This document shows, one piece after another, positions 55,669 to 64,000 of a stretch of 64,000 nt of DNA. Numbering within the stretch: the first letter of the stretch is position 1; the number at the start of each line of letters is the position of its first letter. The DNA lies in assembly GCF_020177595.1 (NCBI RefSeq), contig NZ_JAHTBL010000004.1:227001-291000 (forward strand), given 5' to 3'. A program made the translations under genes and the position numbers. The notes beneath the pieces were generated by a model. That model had not been told where the DNA came from. It searched no databases and saw only the letters and a program-made list of their open reading frames with translations. This stretch comes from Cognatishimia sp. MH4019 (GTDB taxonomy: Bacteria; Pseudomonadota; Alphaproteobacteria; Rhodobacterales; Rhodobacteraceae).

Positions 55669-55716
55669 ATAGTTAGTGCTTGTAGTCAGGCCACAGGCAC
55701 CGGCGGTAAACTTTGG

Positions 55717-56912
<1,196 letters not shown>

Positions 56913-56914
<2 letters not shown>

Positions 56915-57542
56915 AGTTACTTACATATTTTTCTTGATACAAGATATTGTGCACCGGTTTGAACGAACGTCTATGGTGTGGGGTTATGCCGATATTTCGG
57001 AGCGCTTCAACATGCGCTTTTGTCGGATAACCTGCGTTTGTCTCCCAGCCATAGCCGGGGTAGTGTTGCGCCAAATCCCACATGACATAATCTCGCCTGA
57101 TTTTGGCCACAATTGAGGCCGCCGCGATGCTTTGAGACCGGCCATCGCCTTTAACAATCGCCTCAGACGAAAGTGTCAGCCCACGCGGGATCAGGTTGCC
57201 ATCGACCAGCACATGATCAGGTGTCTGTTTCAGCCCCGCCACCGCCCGCTCCATCGCCAAATGCGAGGCGCGCAGGATGTTGATGTCGTCAATCTCCTCA
57301 ACCGTCGCTTCCCCAAGGGACACATCCGCGACTTCCCACAACAGATCATTTAGCATCCGCCGTTTCTTGGCCGTCATCTTCTTGCTGTCATTCAACCCGT
57401 CAGGAATGCACGCCGGGTTGAGGATCACCGCGGCAGCCACAACCGGCCCGGCAAGCGGCCCTCGCCCGACCTCATCCACGCCAGCGATATGCACCAAGCC
57501 ACGACCCTGCGCAGCGCTTTCAAATGAATAATCCGGTCCCAT
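56913..57542 (-). CDS. rnhB: Ribonuclease HII
   Basis: A 209-residue enzyme removing ribonucleotides and RNA primers from DNA. The active-site motif GVDEVGRGPLAGPV (Asp23, Glu24) opens the domain, VLVDGN and SQSIAAASIVAKIRRD follow, with the family GYGWETNAGYPTKAH near the C-terminus. The start is uncertain: ATG at 57542 is used here, while ATGs at 57560 and 57581 are also in frame. It precedes ccrM by 89 bases. Confidence 0.95.
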
Positions 57543-57579
57543 ATGGACGGCTTGCCGCATCCCGCCCCACACCGCAAAC

Positions 57580-57614
57580 AAAAAGGAGGAGGGGCCATGA
57601 CCACCCCCTCCTCC
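57580..57614 (-). terminator. Terminator between the Cys-repeat protein gene and rnhB
   Basis: Minus-strand stem GGAGGAGGGG with CCCCTCCTCC (57585-57594 with 57605-57614), ten-base loop, then TTTTTG. It closes the gene at 57660. Confidence 0.9.
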
Positions 57615-57659
57615 AATCGAGCCGGCGACCTCAAACCGCCGGTCTCTGCTCGAAAGCGT

Positions 57660-58115
57660 TTAGCGCCCTGCGATCACATAACCTTGCTTGCGAAGGCAGC
57701 CTGGCCCCCAGCCGCGGCGGACACCTTCATAGGTCTCCACTTGGCGGCGACATTTGCGGGGCAGGCTGTCGACATAATCATAGTTGCGACGCAGGCAGCG
57801 ACCCGACAGGATCTTGCGCGGCCCCTCCCATGTGCGCACCCGCGTCAGGCAATAGCCCGGAAGGCGCGCAGACTGGTGGGGGCGCTGATGAACGTGCTTT
57901 TTCTTCTTCGCTTTGGGTTTGTAGTGATGGTGATGCACTTGCTTGGTGCGCTTCTTACTTTTGTTTTCGTTCTCAATCGCCTTGCCGATGATGAACAAGA
58001 CAGTTCCCGCAGCGAGGATCTTGGCCAACTCGTCATCGGCACGCGCAGGCGCGGTAGGCAGGCTGGTCAGCGCCAGCGCCGCCGCCAAGACCGATGCAAT
58101 CAATCCTTTGGTCAT
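57660..58115 (-). CDS. Exported basic His/Lys-rich protein with Cys repeats
   Basis: A 151-residue protein with a Sec signal peptide (cleavage near ARA, residue 26). Then come a second hydrophobic stretch (LAKILAAGTVLFIIGKAI), a very basic linker with VHHHHYKPKAKKKKHVH, and two degenerate copies of a Cys motif of the form LPxxC...TxEGxR...CLRxxY (about residues 85-148). I recall this Cys pattern only as an uncharacterised Rhodobacteraceae protein group. The linker could bind metal or nucleic acid. AAAGGACACGAG precedes the ATG. It is divergent from the gene at 58287 with two palindromes between them. Confidence 0.75.
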   Translation of the reverse strand: MTKGLIASVLAAALALTSLPTAPARADDELAKILAAGTVLFIIGKAIENENKSKKRTKQVHHHHYKPKAKKKKHVHQRPHQSARLPGYCLTRVRTWEGPRKILSGRCLRRNYDYVDSLPRKCRRQVETYEGVRRGWGPGCLRKQGYVIAGR

Positions 58116-58213
58116 CTCGTGTCCTTTCGTAATGCGGTCTGTGGCGGTTGGGCCGGTGACCTGAGATGACCTGATTTGAGAGCGCCCCCGCGCGCTAAAC
58201 AATAACACCCCCT

Positions 58214-58260
58214 TGTTATCGGATAACACGCCCGTCAAGTGCCGGTTGTTATTGAATAAC
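58214..58260. promoter_or_regulatory. Two perfect palindromes in the divergent intergenic region
   Basis: GTTATC-G-GATAAC (58215-58227, extended to 15 bases by T and A) and GTTATT-G-AATAAC (58248-58260) are each perfect and centred on a G. Their centres are 33 bases apart, about three helical turns, so two dimers could bind on one face. They lie about 27-100 bases from the starts of both divergent genes and are good operator candidates. A further AATAAC half-site lies next to them at 58201. Confidence 0.65.
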
Positions 58261-58286
58261 TGGCAGGTGGCGGTCATGTTTTCCCC

Positions 58287-58565
58287 ATGAAACGTCTTAT
58301 CGCCCTAACTGCGCTAACCCTCGCGCTGGCTGGCCCCGCCCATGCCGCTTGTTTTGCCGACTACAAGGCCAAGCAAGACGATCCCTTGCGCTTGCACTAT
58401 GGTGTGGCGCAGATCTCGGAGTGTTCGGCGCAGGCCGCCAAGCGCGAATTACGCCCGCGTCTGGCCCGCGCCGGATGGGAGCTTTTGAACATCCTGTCGA
58501 TCTTTGATGACAGCGGACTGGAGGAGCGCAAAGACAATGCCGGACGTCACTTCCTCCGCTACTGA
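58287..58565 (+). CDS. Small exported protein of unknown function
   Basis: A 92-residue protein with a Sec signal peptide (cleavage after AHA near residue 20) and two Cys in the mature part (ACFADYKAK and SECSAQAAKRELRPRLA). The C-terminal half is helical, with WELLNILSIFDDSGLEER. I recognise no domain; it looks like a conserved hypothetical of Rhodobacteraceae. It lies right behind the palindromes and overlaps the following membrane-protein gene by 29 bases. Confidence 0.75.
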   Translation: MKRLIALTALTLALAGPAHAACFADYKAKQDDPLRLHYGVAQISECSAQAAKRELRPRLARAGWELLNILSIFDDSGLEERKDNAGRHFLRY

Positions 58566-59241
58566 GCCGACACGCGGTGGCAGTCGCATCGTGGCGTTTG
58601 GCCTCGGCGCGATTGTCCTGATCCTGCTGGTCACAGGCCTCGCCCTGTTCTGGAGCCTGCCCGACGCGAACGCGTTCAACGACCGGGTAGAGCGCATCTT
58701 CATTGAGAACGACGCACTGACCTCGGGCAACCAAATCAAACTGCTCGAAATCCTCGCCCAATCCGGCACCGCGTTTTCCGACACACTATCCAGCTACCGC
58801 ATGGTGATCTTCGTGCTGCTGGTGTTTGCCACAGCCCTTCTGATCGCCGCCTTGGTCTTTTTGGTGATGCTGATCGGCCTGAACCGGCGCATGGCGCAAG
58901 TTGAACAAGCCGGTATTCAGGTGAACTCCCTTCTGATCAGCCGCGATCAGAACCTCGTCTATCTGAACAACATGGAGTTCAAGCTGACCGAAGCTGCGAT
59001 TGAAACGCTGTCCGTTCTGGCCGAGGCGCGCATGGACGACGATGTTCTCTCCGGCGCCGAGATCGAGGCAATGATTTCCGGCCGCTCCGCCTCAGACTGT
59101 GACGAGGCGGCTGGCGCCACACGGATCAAACGACTGCGAGACACACTTGGTAACCAGATGGTCAGCGACCTTCTGGTCCGCAATATCGCGCGCAAAGGCT
59201 ACATGCTGTCGATAGATAAAGACGTCATTCGGATGGTCTGA
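58537..59241 (+). CDS. Membrane protein with winged-helix-like C-terminal domain
   Basis: A 234-residue protein with two hydrophobic helices (about residues 18-40 and 88-115). The C-terminal 90 residues resemble a winged helix of the OmpR/ToxR output type: FKLTEAAIETLSVLAEAR, a gap, then TRIKRLRDTLG and LLVRNIARKGYML, like the RLRxKL..GxGYxL ending of that family. The tail would be cytoplasmic if the loop between helices is periplasmic. It overlaps the small exported gene by 29 bases and is therefore co-transcribed. ATG at 58537 follows GGAGGAG by 10 bases. Confidence 0.7.
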   Translation: MPDVTSSATEPTRGGSRIVAFGLGAIVLILLVTGLALFWSLPDANAFNDRVERIFIENDALTSGNQIKLLEILAQSGTAFSDTLSSYRMVIFVLLVFATALLIAALVFLVMLIGLNRRMAQVEQAGIQVNSLLISRDQNLVYLNNMEFKLTEAAIETLSVLAEARMDDDVLSGAEIEAMISGRSASDCDEAAGATRIKRLRDTLGNQMVSDLLVRNIARKGYMLSIDKDVIRMV

Positions 59242-59248
59242 ATTACAC

Positions 59249-59325
59249 TGGTGATCCCGGCAGGATTCGAACCTGCAACCTGCCCCTTAGGAGGGGGCTG
59301 CTCTATCCAGTTGAGCCACGGGACC
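59249..59325 (-). tRNA. tRNA-Arg(CCT)
   Basis: A 77-base tRNA including the encoded CCA. The cloverleaf closes: GGTCCCG with CGGGATC (one G-U), D-stem GCTC/GAGC, anticodon arm with CCT between CT and AA, and the T-arm GCAGG-TTCGAAT-CCTGC. The anticodon CCU reads AGG. Confidence 0.95.
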
Positions 59326-59387
59326 ACACGCAAACTATTTCGCTCTATTTGACGCAGCGCGCAAGACGCAAGCGCTTGGACTTTTTG

Positions 59388-59406
59388 AATGTTAGCGGCT
59401 AACATT
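59388..59406. promoter_or_regulatory. Perfect 19-base palindrome before the LacI-family gene
   Basis: AATGTTAGC-G-GCTAACATT is perfect and centred on G at 59397, ending 29 bases before the regulator's ATG. It is much like the operators of the LacI-family gluconate repressor GntR (ATGTTACCGGTAACAT), so an autoregulatory site is likely. Confidence 0.75.
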
Positions 59407-59435
59407 TAGGAAAGACTCGCAGCAGAAAGACCGCA

Positions 59436-60470
59436 ATGGCCCCCAATGATATGAAACGCCCGCTGACCCTCCGTGATGTGTCGGAGGCCTCGGGTGTCAG
59501 TGAAATGACCGTCAGTCGGGTGCTGCGCAATCGCGGCGATGTCAGTGCGGCGACGCGCGAAAAGGTGTTGGAGGCGGCCAAGACCCTTGGTTATGTGCCC
59601 AACAAGATCGCAGGCGCCCTGGCCTCGCAACGTGTGAACCTCGTGGCCGTGATTATCCCGTCGATGTCCAACATGGTCTTTCCTGAAGTGATGACCGGTA
59701 TTTCCGAAGTGCTGGACGAGACGCCGCTACAACCCGTTGTCGGTGTCACGCACTACTCTCAGGATAAGGAAGAAGCCGTTCTGTATGAGATGCTGTCATG
59801 GCGGCCTTCGGGGATCATCATTGCAGGGCTTGAGCATTCGGATGCCAGCCGCGCGATGTTGAAAGCGTCGGGCATTCCGGTGGTCGAGATTATGGATGTC
59901 GACGGCACGCCCATCGACAGCATGGTCGGTATTTCGCATCGGCGCGCAGGTCGCATGATGGCGCAGCAGATTGCGAAGGCAGGCTTTCAGAATATTGGCT
60001 TCATGGGCACGAAAATGCCGCTCGATCACCGGGCGCGGAAACGCTTTGAAGGGTTGATCGAAGGGCTCGCAAAGCATGGGCTCGAAGTGCAAGAAAAAGA
60101 GTTCTACGAAGGCGGATCGGCGCTGGCCAAAGGGCGCGAGATGACGCAAGCGATGCTTGAGCGCAATGAAGAGCTCGATTTTCTCTATTATTCCAATGAT
60201 ATGATCGGCGCTGGCGGGTTGCTGTATTTGCTTGAGCAAGGCGTAAAGATCCCGCAGGAAATCGGGCTGGCCGGGTTTAACGGCGTCGAACTGCTTCAGG
60301 GCTTGCCGCGTAAACTGGCCACGATGGACAGTTGCCGCCTTGAAATCGGGCGCGCAGCCGCCCAGATCATTGCCGACCGTTGTGAAGACCCCAATGCCGA
60401 AACGGGTCAGGTGATCGAGCTGTCGCCCAAGGTCAGCTTCGGCGATACGCTGCGTCGCACAAAAGGCTAG
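59436..60470 (+). CDS. LacI-family transcriptional regulator (GntR/IdnR-like)
   Basis: A 344-residue repressor. The N-terminal helix-turn-helix is LRDVSEASGVSEMTVSRVLRNRGDVS (about residues 12-37). The hinge with PNKIAGALASQ and the periplasmic-binding-protein-like core follow (MLSWRPSGIIIAG, GIPVVEIMDVDGTPIDSMVGISH, IGFMGTKMPLDHRARKRFEG). The core and hinge look most like E. coli GntR/IdnR, which sense gluconate or idonate. No sugar-acid genes are in the window. A palindrome sits 29 bases upstream. ATG at 59436 has a weak Shine-Dalgarno; an alternative Met is five codons further. Confidence 0.92.
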   Translation: MAPNDMKRPLTLRDVSEASGVSEMTVSRVLRNRGDVSAATREKVLEAAKTLGYVPNKIAGALASQRVNLVAVIIPSMSNMVFPEVMTGISEVLDETPLQPVVGVTHYSQDKEEAVLYEMLSWRPSGIIIAGLEHSDASRAMLKASGIPVVEIMDVDGTPIDSMVGISHRRAGRMMAQQIAKAGFQNIGFMGTKMPLDHRARKRFEGLIEGLAKHGLEVQEKEFYEGGSALAKGREMTQAMLERNEELDFLYYSNDMIGAGGLLYLLEQGVKIPQEIGLAGFNGVELLQGLPRKLATMDSCRLEIGRAAAQIIADRCEDPNAETGQVIELSPKVSFGDTLRRTKG

Positions 60471-60530
60471 CGCCGTGGACAGCGCGCGCGCTTTGGTATT
60501 TAAGCCCGCCGAACAAAGAGACTCTATGCC

Positions 60531-61247
60531 ATGACTGCCGTTTCCATCGTCATCCCCATGAAGAACGAGGCCGGCAATGTCGCGTCCGTCGTGACCGACA
60601 TCGCAGAGGCCTGCGCGGGCATCGCCTATGAGATCATCATCGTCGATGATGGCTCTACCGACGGCACGGGCGATGTGGCGCGCGGGCTGGATCATCCGGT
60701 GCGCGTTCTTCGCAACGAGCGCTCTGGCGGGCAAAGTGCAGCTGTGCATAGCGGCGTTCTGGTCGCCAAAGCCGATGTGATTTGCACATTGGACGGGGAT
60801 GGACAAAACCCGCCGTCCGAATTGCCCAAGCTCTATAAACCGCTTCTGGCCGACACGCAGAACCGCGTTGGTCTGGTCGCCGGACAGCGCGTGGATCGTC
60901 AGGACACGGCCGCGAAAAAATGGGCGTCCAAGGCGGCGAACAAGCTGCGCTCGGCCATTTTGAATGACGGCACACGCGACACGGGCTGTGGCCTGAAAGG
61001 GTTCCGCCGCGATGCGTTTCTGCGCCTGCCGTTCTTCAACCATATGCACCGCTACCTGCCCGCGCTGTTCAAACGCGACGGGTGGGAGGTCGTGCTGGTC
61101 GATGTCAGCCACCGCGAACGTGGCGCGGGAAGTTCCAACTACACCAATCTGCAGCGCGCCTTTGTCGGCGTTTGGGATCTGTTTGGCGTGGCTTGGCTGA
61201 TCCGCCGTCGCAAGACCGCCACCCCGACGGAGGTCACGGATGGATAG
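60531..61247 (+). CDS. Family 2 glycosyltransferase (polyprenyl-phosphate-sugar type)
   Basis: A 238-residue GT-A enzyme: VSIVIPMKNEAGNV, EIIIVDDGSTDGT (near 35-46), the DxD-like TLDGDGQNPPSEL (near 86-98) and GFRRDAFLRLPFFNHMHRYLPALF. This layout fits the DPM1/ArnC group that makes undecaprenyl-phosphate-linked sugars for outer-leaflet transferases. It has no C-terminal membrane anchor; the gene next to it encodes a small membrane protein. It overlaps that gene by 8 bases. Confidence 0.9.
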   Translation: MTAVSIVIPMKNEAGNVASVVTDIAEACAGIAYEIIIVDDGSTDGTGDVARGLDHPVRVLRNERSGGQSAAVHSGVLVAKADVICTLDGDGQNPPSELPKLYKPLLADTQNRVGLVAGQRVDRQDTAAKKWASKAANKLRSAILNDGTRDTGCGLKGFRRDAFLRLPFFNHMHRYLPALFKRDGWEVVLVDVSHRERGAGSSNYTNLQRAFVGVWDLFGVAWLIRRRKTATPTEVTDG

Positions 61248-61545
61248 CGTCTTTGCGTGGCTCAAGGTCGACAGCTATCTTGAGTTCTGGTGGGTCGCCT
61301 TTGGCCTTTTTGGCCAATTGCTGTTCACGGGGCGTTTCCTTGTGCAATGGATTGCCTCGGAACGTGCGAAACGCTCAGTGGTGCCGATCGCGTTTTGGTA
61401 TTTTTCGATCAGCGGCGGGATTATCCTGCTGGCTTATGCGATCTATCGGCAAGACCCTGTTTTCATTCTGGGCCAGTCGATGGGCCTTTTCATCTACCTC
61501 AGAAACCTGTGGCTGATCCGTGTCGAACGTCGTCTCGACACCTGA
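61240..61545 (+). CDS. Lipid-A-disaccharide-synthase N-terminal-domain (LAB_N) membrane protein
   Basis: A 101-residue protein with three hydrophobic helices: FWWVAFGLFGQLLFTGRFLVQWIASERAKRSVVPIAFWYFSISGGIILLAYAIYRQDPVFILGQ is the LAB_N signature, without the LpxB glycosyltransferase. Such small proteins are found with GT2 and GT39 genes and may help flip or deliver the polyprenyl-sugar. It overlaps both neighbours (8 and 26 bases), so the three are translated together. Confidence 0.9.
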   Translation: MDSVFAWLKVDSYLEFWWVAFGLFGQLLFTGRFLVQWIASERAKRSVVPIAFWYFSISGGIILLAYAIYRQDPVFILGQSMGLFIYLRNLWLIRVERRLDT

Positions 61546-62974
61546 CCGCGCTTGGCTGAAACCGGCGCTTCTGGGCGTCGGGCTGCTGACACTTTACCGC
61601 GTCTTGGCGCTGTGGTGGGGGCAGTTGGACCTCTTTGTAGACGAGGCGCAATACTGGTTCTGGGGGCAGGAGCTGGCCTTCGGCTACTACTCCAAACCGC
61701 CGATGATCGGCTGGGTGATCCGCGCCTTTGTGGAAGCCGCTGGCAGCGATGCCGCCTTCTGGGTGCGCCTGCCTGCACCGCTTTTCCATGCGGTGACCGC
61801 CTTGATCCTTGGCGCCATCGCGCGCGAGCATCTGGGCCACCGCGCGGCCGTAATGACCGCCTTGGGATACGCGACCATGCCGGTGATCGCCGTCGGCTCC
61901 ACGCTGATCTCGACCGACACGATCATGTTCCCGTTTCTGGCGCTCGCCTTGGGCGGTTATCTGCGCCTTGTGCTGGAGCCGTCACGCAATCTTGCGCTCT
62001 TCACTGGGGCGATGCTGGGCCTCGCATTTCTGTCGAAATACGCGGCGATCTATTACATCATGTGCGCGGGCTTGGTGGCGCTGGCTTTGCCGCTGGAGCG
62101 CCTGAGGGCACGTAACTATGGCATGATCCTGCTCGCCTTCCTGATCACGATTTCGCCCAACATTCTGTGGAATGTCATCAACGGCTTTTCGACCGTTCAG
62201 CACACGATGGACAACGCCGATTGGGTGCGCGATCCCAGCGCGCGCGCGGGGCTGAACCTCACCGGGCTCGCCGAGTTTTTCCTGCTGCAATTCGCTGTCT
62301 TTGGGCCACTGATCTTTGCCGCTTTGCTGACAATGGGATGGCAAGCGATCCGCGGGCAACTGACCCTGGTTCAGGTCACGTTGCTGCTGTTTGCACTGCC
62401 GATTATCGCGGTTGTCTGTATACAGGCGCTGCTATCCGAGGCTTATGCCAACTGGGCCGCCGCCGCATCTATCGCGGGGATCGTGGCGGTAATGCCCTGG
62501 CTGATCGAGCGTCCGCGCTGGCTGCGCGCGTCGTTCTGGATAAACGGAGCGGTCAGCGTGGTACTGCCGCTCCTGACCCTCTTCGCAGGCAGCCTGTCGC
62601 TGGATGGGGAAAACCTTGTTTTCAATCGCTACGTCGGCCTTGATGAGATGTCGGAAAAGATTTTCCAGCTGGCAGAGGACACTGACCAGACGGTAATTGT
62701 CGCGTCGAACCGCGATGTTCTGGCGGATCTTTTCTACACTGGAAAAGGGCGCGGTTTCACGATCTATGCCTCGCCCTTTGAAGGCCGTGCACCGCATCAC
62801 TACGCGCTGAAACACCCCTTCGAAAGCACAGGATCGACGGTGCTTTATGTTCAGAAAGAAGGTCGCTCGCGCCCTTGCCCGGAATTTACCAAGTTCGAGA
62901 TAAATAATGACGAGGGTAAATACCGGACGCGGCAATACATGGGGTTCGTGATTGAAGGTGACTGTCTCGAATAG
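61520..62974 (+). CDS. ArnT-like GT39 membrane glycosyltransferase
   Basis: A 484-residue protein with about eleven membrane helices. The first periplasmic loop has DLFVDEAQYWFWGQELAFGYYSKPPMIGWVI, the DExxY/SKPP motif of the ArnT/PMT superfamily, with the acidic catalytic residue. It uses a polyprenyl-phosphate sugar and probably modifies lipid A or another envelope glycolipid. The GTG start lies inside the LAB_N gene. It follows the GT2 and LAB_N genes, the donor-synthesis and delivery partners. Confidence 0.9.
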   Translation: MSNVVSTPDRAWLKPALLGVGLLTLYRVLALWWGQLDLFVDEAQYWFWGQELAFGYYSKPPMIGWVIRAFVEAAGSDAAFWVRLPAPLFHAVTALILGAIAREHLGHRAAVMTALGYATMPVIAVGSTLISTDTIMFPFLALALGGYLRLVLEPSRNLALFTGAMLGLAFLSKYAAIYYIMCAGLVALALPLERLRARNYGMILLAFLITISPNILWNVINGFSTVQHTMDNADWVRDPSARAGLNLTGLAEFFLLQFAVFGPLIFAALLTMGWQAIRGQLTLVQVTLLLFALPIIAVVCIQALLSEAYANWAAAASIAGIVAVMPWLIERPRWLRASFWINGAVSVVLPLLTLFAGSLSLDGENLVFNRYVGLDEMSEKIFQLAEDTDQTVIVASNRDVLADLFYTGKGRGFTIYASPFEGRAPHHYALKHPFESTGSTVLYVQKEGRSRPCPEFTKFEINNDEGKYRTRQYMGFVIEGDCLE

Positions 62975-62977
62975 GCG

Positions 62978-64000
62978 CTAGATCACCCCATCCGCCCGCA
63001 ATTGAGCGCGGTCTTCCACAGTCAGACCCAACGCGTTCAAAATCTTATCCGTATCCGCCCCCAGCGCAGGCGGGGGTGTCTCAACCGAAAGTGGCGCTCC
63101 GTCAATCCGCGCGCCCGCCCGCACCACAGTGGCGCCCGCTGGCACATTTGGAACGTCGTCAAACCGGGCCAAAAACCCCCGATCCGCGATCTGCGGATGA
63201 GACAGAATTTCAGGCACGCTCATCACCTCACCTGTTGGCACACCCAGAGCGTTTAACTCGCGCACCCAGTGATCGGCGGGCTGTGTGACCAGCACTGTTT
63301 CAAGTTCGACCATCAACCGGAGGCGATTGGCCTTTCGATTCTCGCGCGTAGTGAAATCAGGGTCCTTCAGCAGATCCTCGCGGCCCAGATGACGCGCAAG
63401 GCTGACCCATTGCTCGTCCCGATTGGCCGCGATGTTGATATGCCCGTCGGCCACCCGGAACGTTCCAGACGGCGCAGAGGTCGGGTTCTCGTTGCCGTTT
63501 TGCTGCGGCGCGACACCAGCAATCAGATGATTGGAAATTGCCCAACCCATCGTCGCCAGCGTTGCTTCCAGCATCGACACGTCGATTACACAGCCACGCG
63601 GCGTGGCGTTCAGCGCAGCGCAGATTGCCATGGCAGCGGTCAGGCCGCCCACCGTGTCGGCAACCGGATAGCCTGCGCGCAAAGGCCCCTCGCCCGCGCG
63701 CCCGGTGATCGACATGACACCCGACACGCCTTGGACGATCTGGTCATAGGCGGGGCGATCCCGCCACGGGCCGTCCTGCCCAAAGCCAGAGATTGCAGCA
63801 TAGATCAGCCGGGGGTTTTCGGCGCGCAAGACCTCTGGCCCCAGCCCCAAGCGCGCCATGACACCGGGGCGGTAATTCTCGACCACAACATCCGCGCTGC
63901 GCACGAGCCGTTTTAGCAGATCTGCGCCACGCGGGTCTTTCAGGTTCAACGTGACAGACGATTTCCCTGCATTCTGCGCCAGAAAGCTGACACCCATATT
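62978..64000 (-). CDS. CaiB/BaiF-family (class III) CoA transferase, 5' end outside
   Basis: The frame is open to the right edge; 341 codons are visible. Class III CoA transferases move CoA between carboxylic acids. SSVTLNLKDPRGADLLKRLV, VVENYRPGVMARLGLG, SGFGQDGPWRDRPAYDQIVQGVSG and the C-terminal PTGEVMSVPEIL regions match. The active-site Asp may lie in the visible part (VIDVSMLEATL). The start codon lies beyond the window. It is convergent with the GT39 gene with a 3-base gap. Confidence 0.93.
   Translation of the reverse strand, partial: NMGVSFLAQNAGKSSVTLNLKDPRGADLLKRLVRSADVVVENYRPGVMARLGLGPEVLRAENPRLIYAAISGFGQDGPWRDRPAYDQIVQGVSGVMSITGRAGEGPLRAGYPVADTVGGLTAAMAICAALNATPRGCVIDVSMLEATLATMGWAISNHLIAGVAPQQNGNENPTSAPSGTFRVADGHINIAANRDEQWVSLARHLGREDLLKDPDFTTRENRKANRLRLMVELETVLVTQPADHWVRELNALGVPTGEVMSVPEILSHPQIADRGFLARFDDVPNVPAGATVVRAGARIDGAPLSVETPPPALGADTDKILNALGLTVEDRAQLRADGVI

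Noticed and set aside
57597-58169. Plus-strand ATG preceded by AAGGAGGAGGGG, opening a long frame
   Set aside because: The purine run is one arm of the terminator hairpin for the minus-strand gene, and the frame is antisense to that gene.
59796-61265. 489-codon minus frame across the LacI and GT2 genes
   Set aside because: Shadow of two confident genes and the spacer between them.

Overview
The window is chromosomal DNA of a marine-type alphaproteobacterium, most likely a Rhodobacteraceae (Roseobacter-group) species. Support comes from the gene content (ccrM next to rnhB, leuS-lptE-holA, pmbA-cysQ-DUF4170-waaA-lpxK, a PhoX phosphatase, an AlkB hydroxylase, a highly acidic one-domain porin), the high GC content with GC-rich third positions, and the RTX-type calcium-binding proteins. 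Most of it is ordinary, tightly packed housekeeping sequence. I see no prophage, insertion sequence, CRISPR array or plasmid functions.

Layout. 1-1881: two divergent membrane-anchored RTX-repeat proteins. 1950-5564: a membrane protein, then rpsO and pnp with good terminators. 5565-8488: a hairpin-rich spacer, a small exported triple-repeat protein, and a Tat-exported PhoX phosphatase behind an 11-bp-phased Pho-box-like repeat. 8520-11939: SRPBCC protein, lipoprotein, 1-Cys peroxiredoxin, aldehyde dehydrogenase. 11988-15216 (minus): thiolase, msrC, frameshifted LysE exporter, GFA protein and pseudouridine synthase, chained by 4-bp ATGA overlaps. 15306-16132: STAS/anti-sigma kinase pair. 16532-20043: gamma-glutamyltransferase, HspQ, AEC transporter, SLT lipoprotein. 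20140-26353 (minus): amidase, aminotransferase, ftsK, lolA. 26433-31111: UbiH-like hydroxylase facing xth-CnoX-like-LON-Trm112, then an orphan OmpR-type regulator. 31274-36112: ribA, L,D-transpeptidase, YggS, TPR-sulfotransferase, porin. 36367-41002: DUF3576 lipoprotein, leuS, lptE, holA. 40999-46827: HI0933-like flavoprotein, MscS, HNH protein, crotonase-like protein, SDR, DUF2125. 46898-51529: pmbA, cysQ-like, DUF4170, waaA, lpxK. 51514-55640: DsbA-like, DciA-like, mutY, alkB, exported protein. 55717-57542: ccrM and rnhB. 57660-59241: a divergent locus of exported small proteins plus a membrane protein with a winged-helix-like tail. 59249-64000: tRNA-Arg(CCT), a LacI/GntR-type regulator, a GT2/LAB_N/GT39 lipid-glycosylation operon and the end of a CoA transferase.

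Common themes are envelope biogenesis (lptE, lolA, waaA, lpxK, GT2-LAB_N-GT39, porin, L,D-transpeptidase, SLT) and DNA maintenance (ftsK, holA, mutY, xth, ccrM, rnhB, dciA-like). Genes are closely spaced: many same-strand pairs overlap by 4 bp, and several convergent pairs share a 4-bp double stop.

The most unusual signal is at 57660-59450. Two perfect 13-bp palindromes, 33 bp apart centre to centre, lie between divergent genes of unknown function. Their core resembles a perfect 19-bp palindrome just upstream of the LacI-family gene about 1.2 kb away, so that regulator may control both sites. Other points worth checking are the three GANTC sites upstream of ccrM, the Pho-box-like repeat upstream of phoX, the crotonase-like protein lacking both catalytic glutamates, and a 58-codon ORF with a near-perfect Shine-Dalgarno ahead of rpsO.
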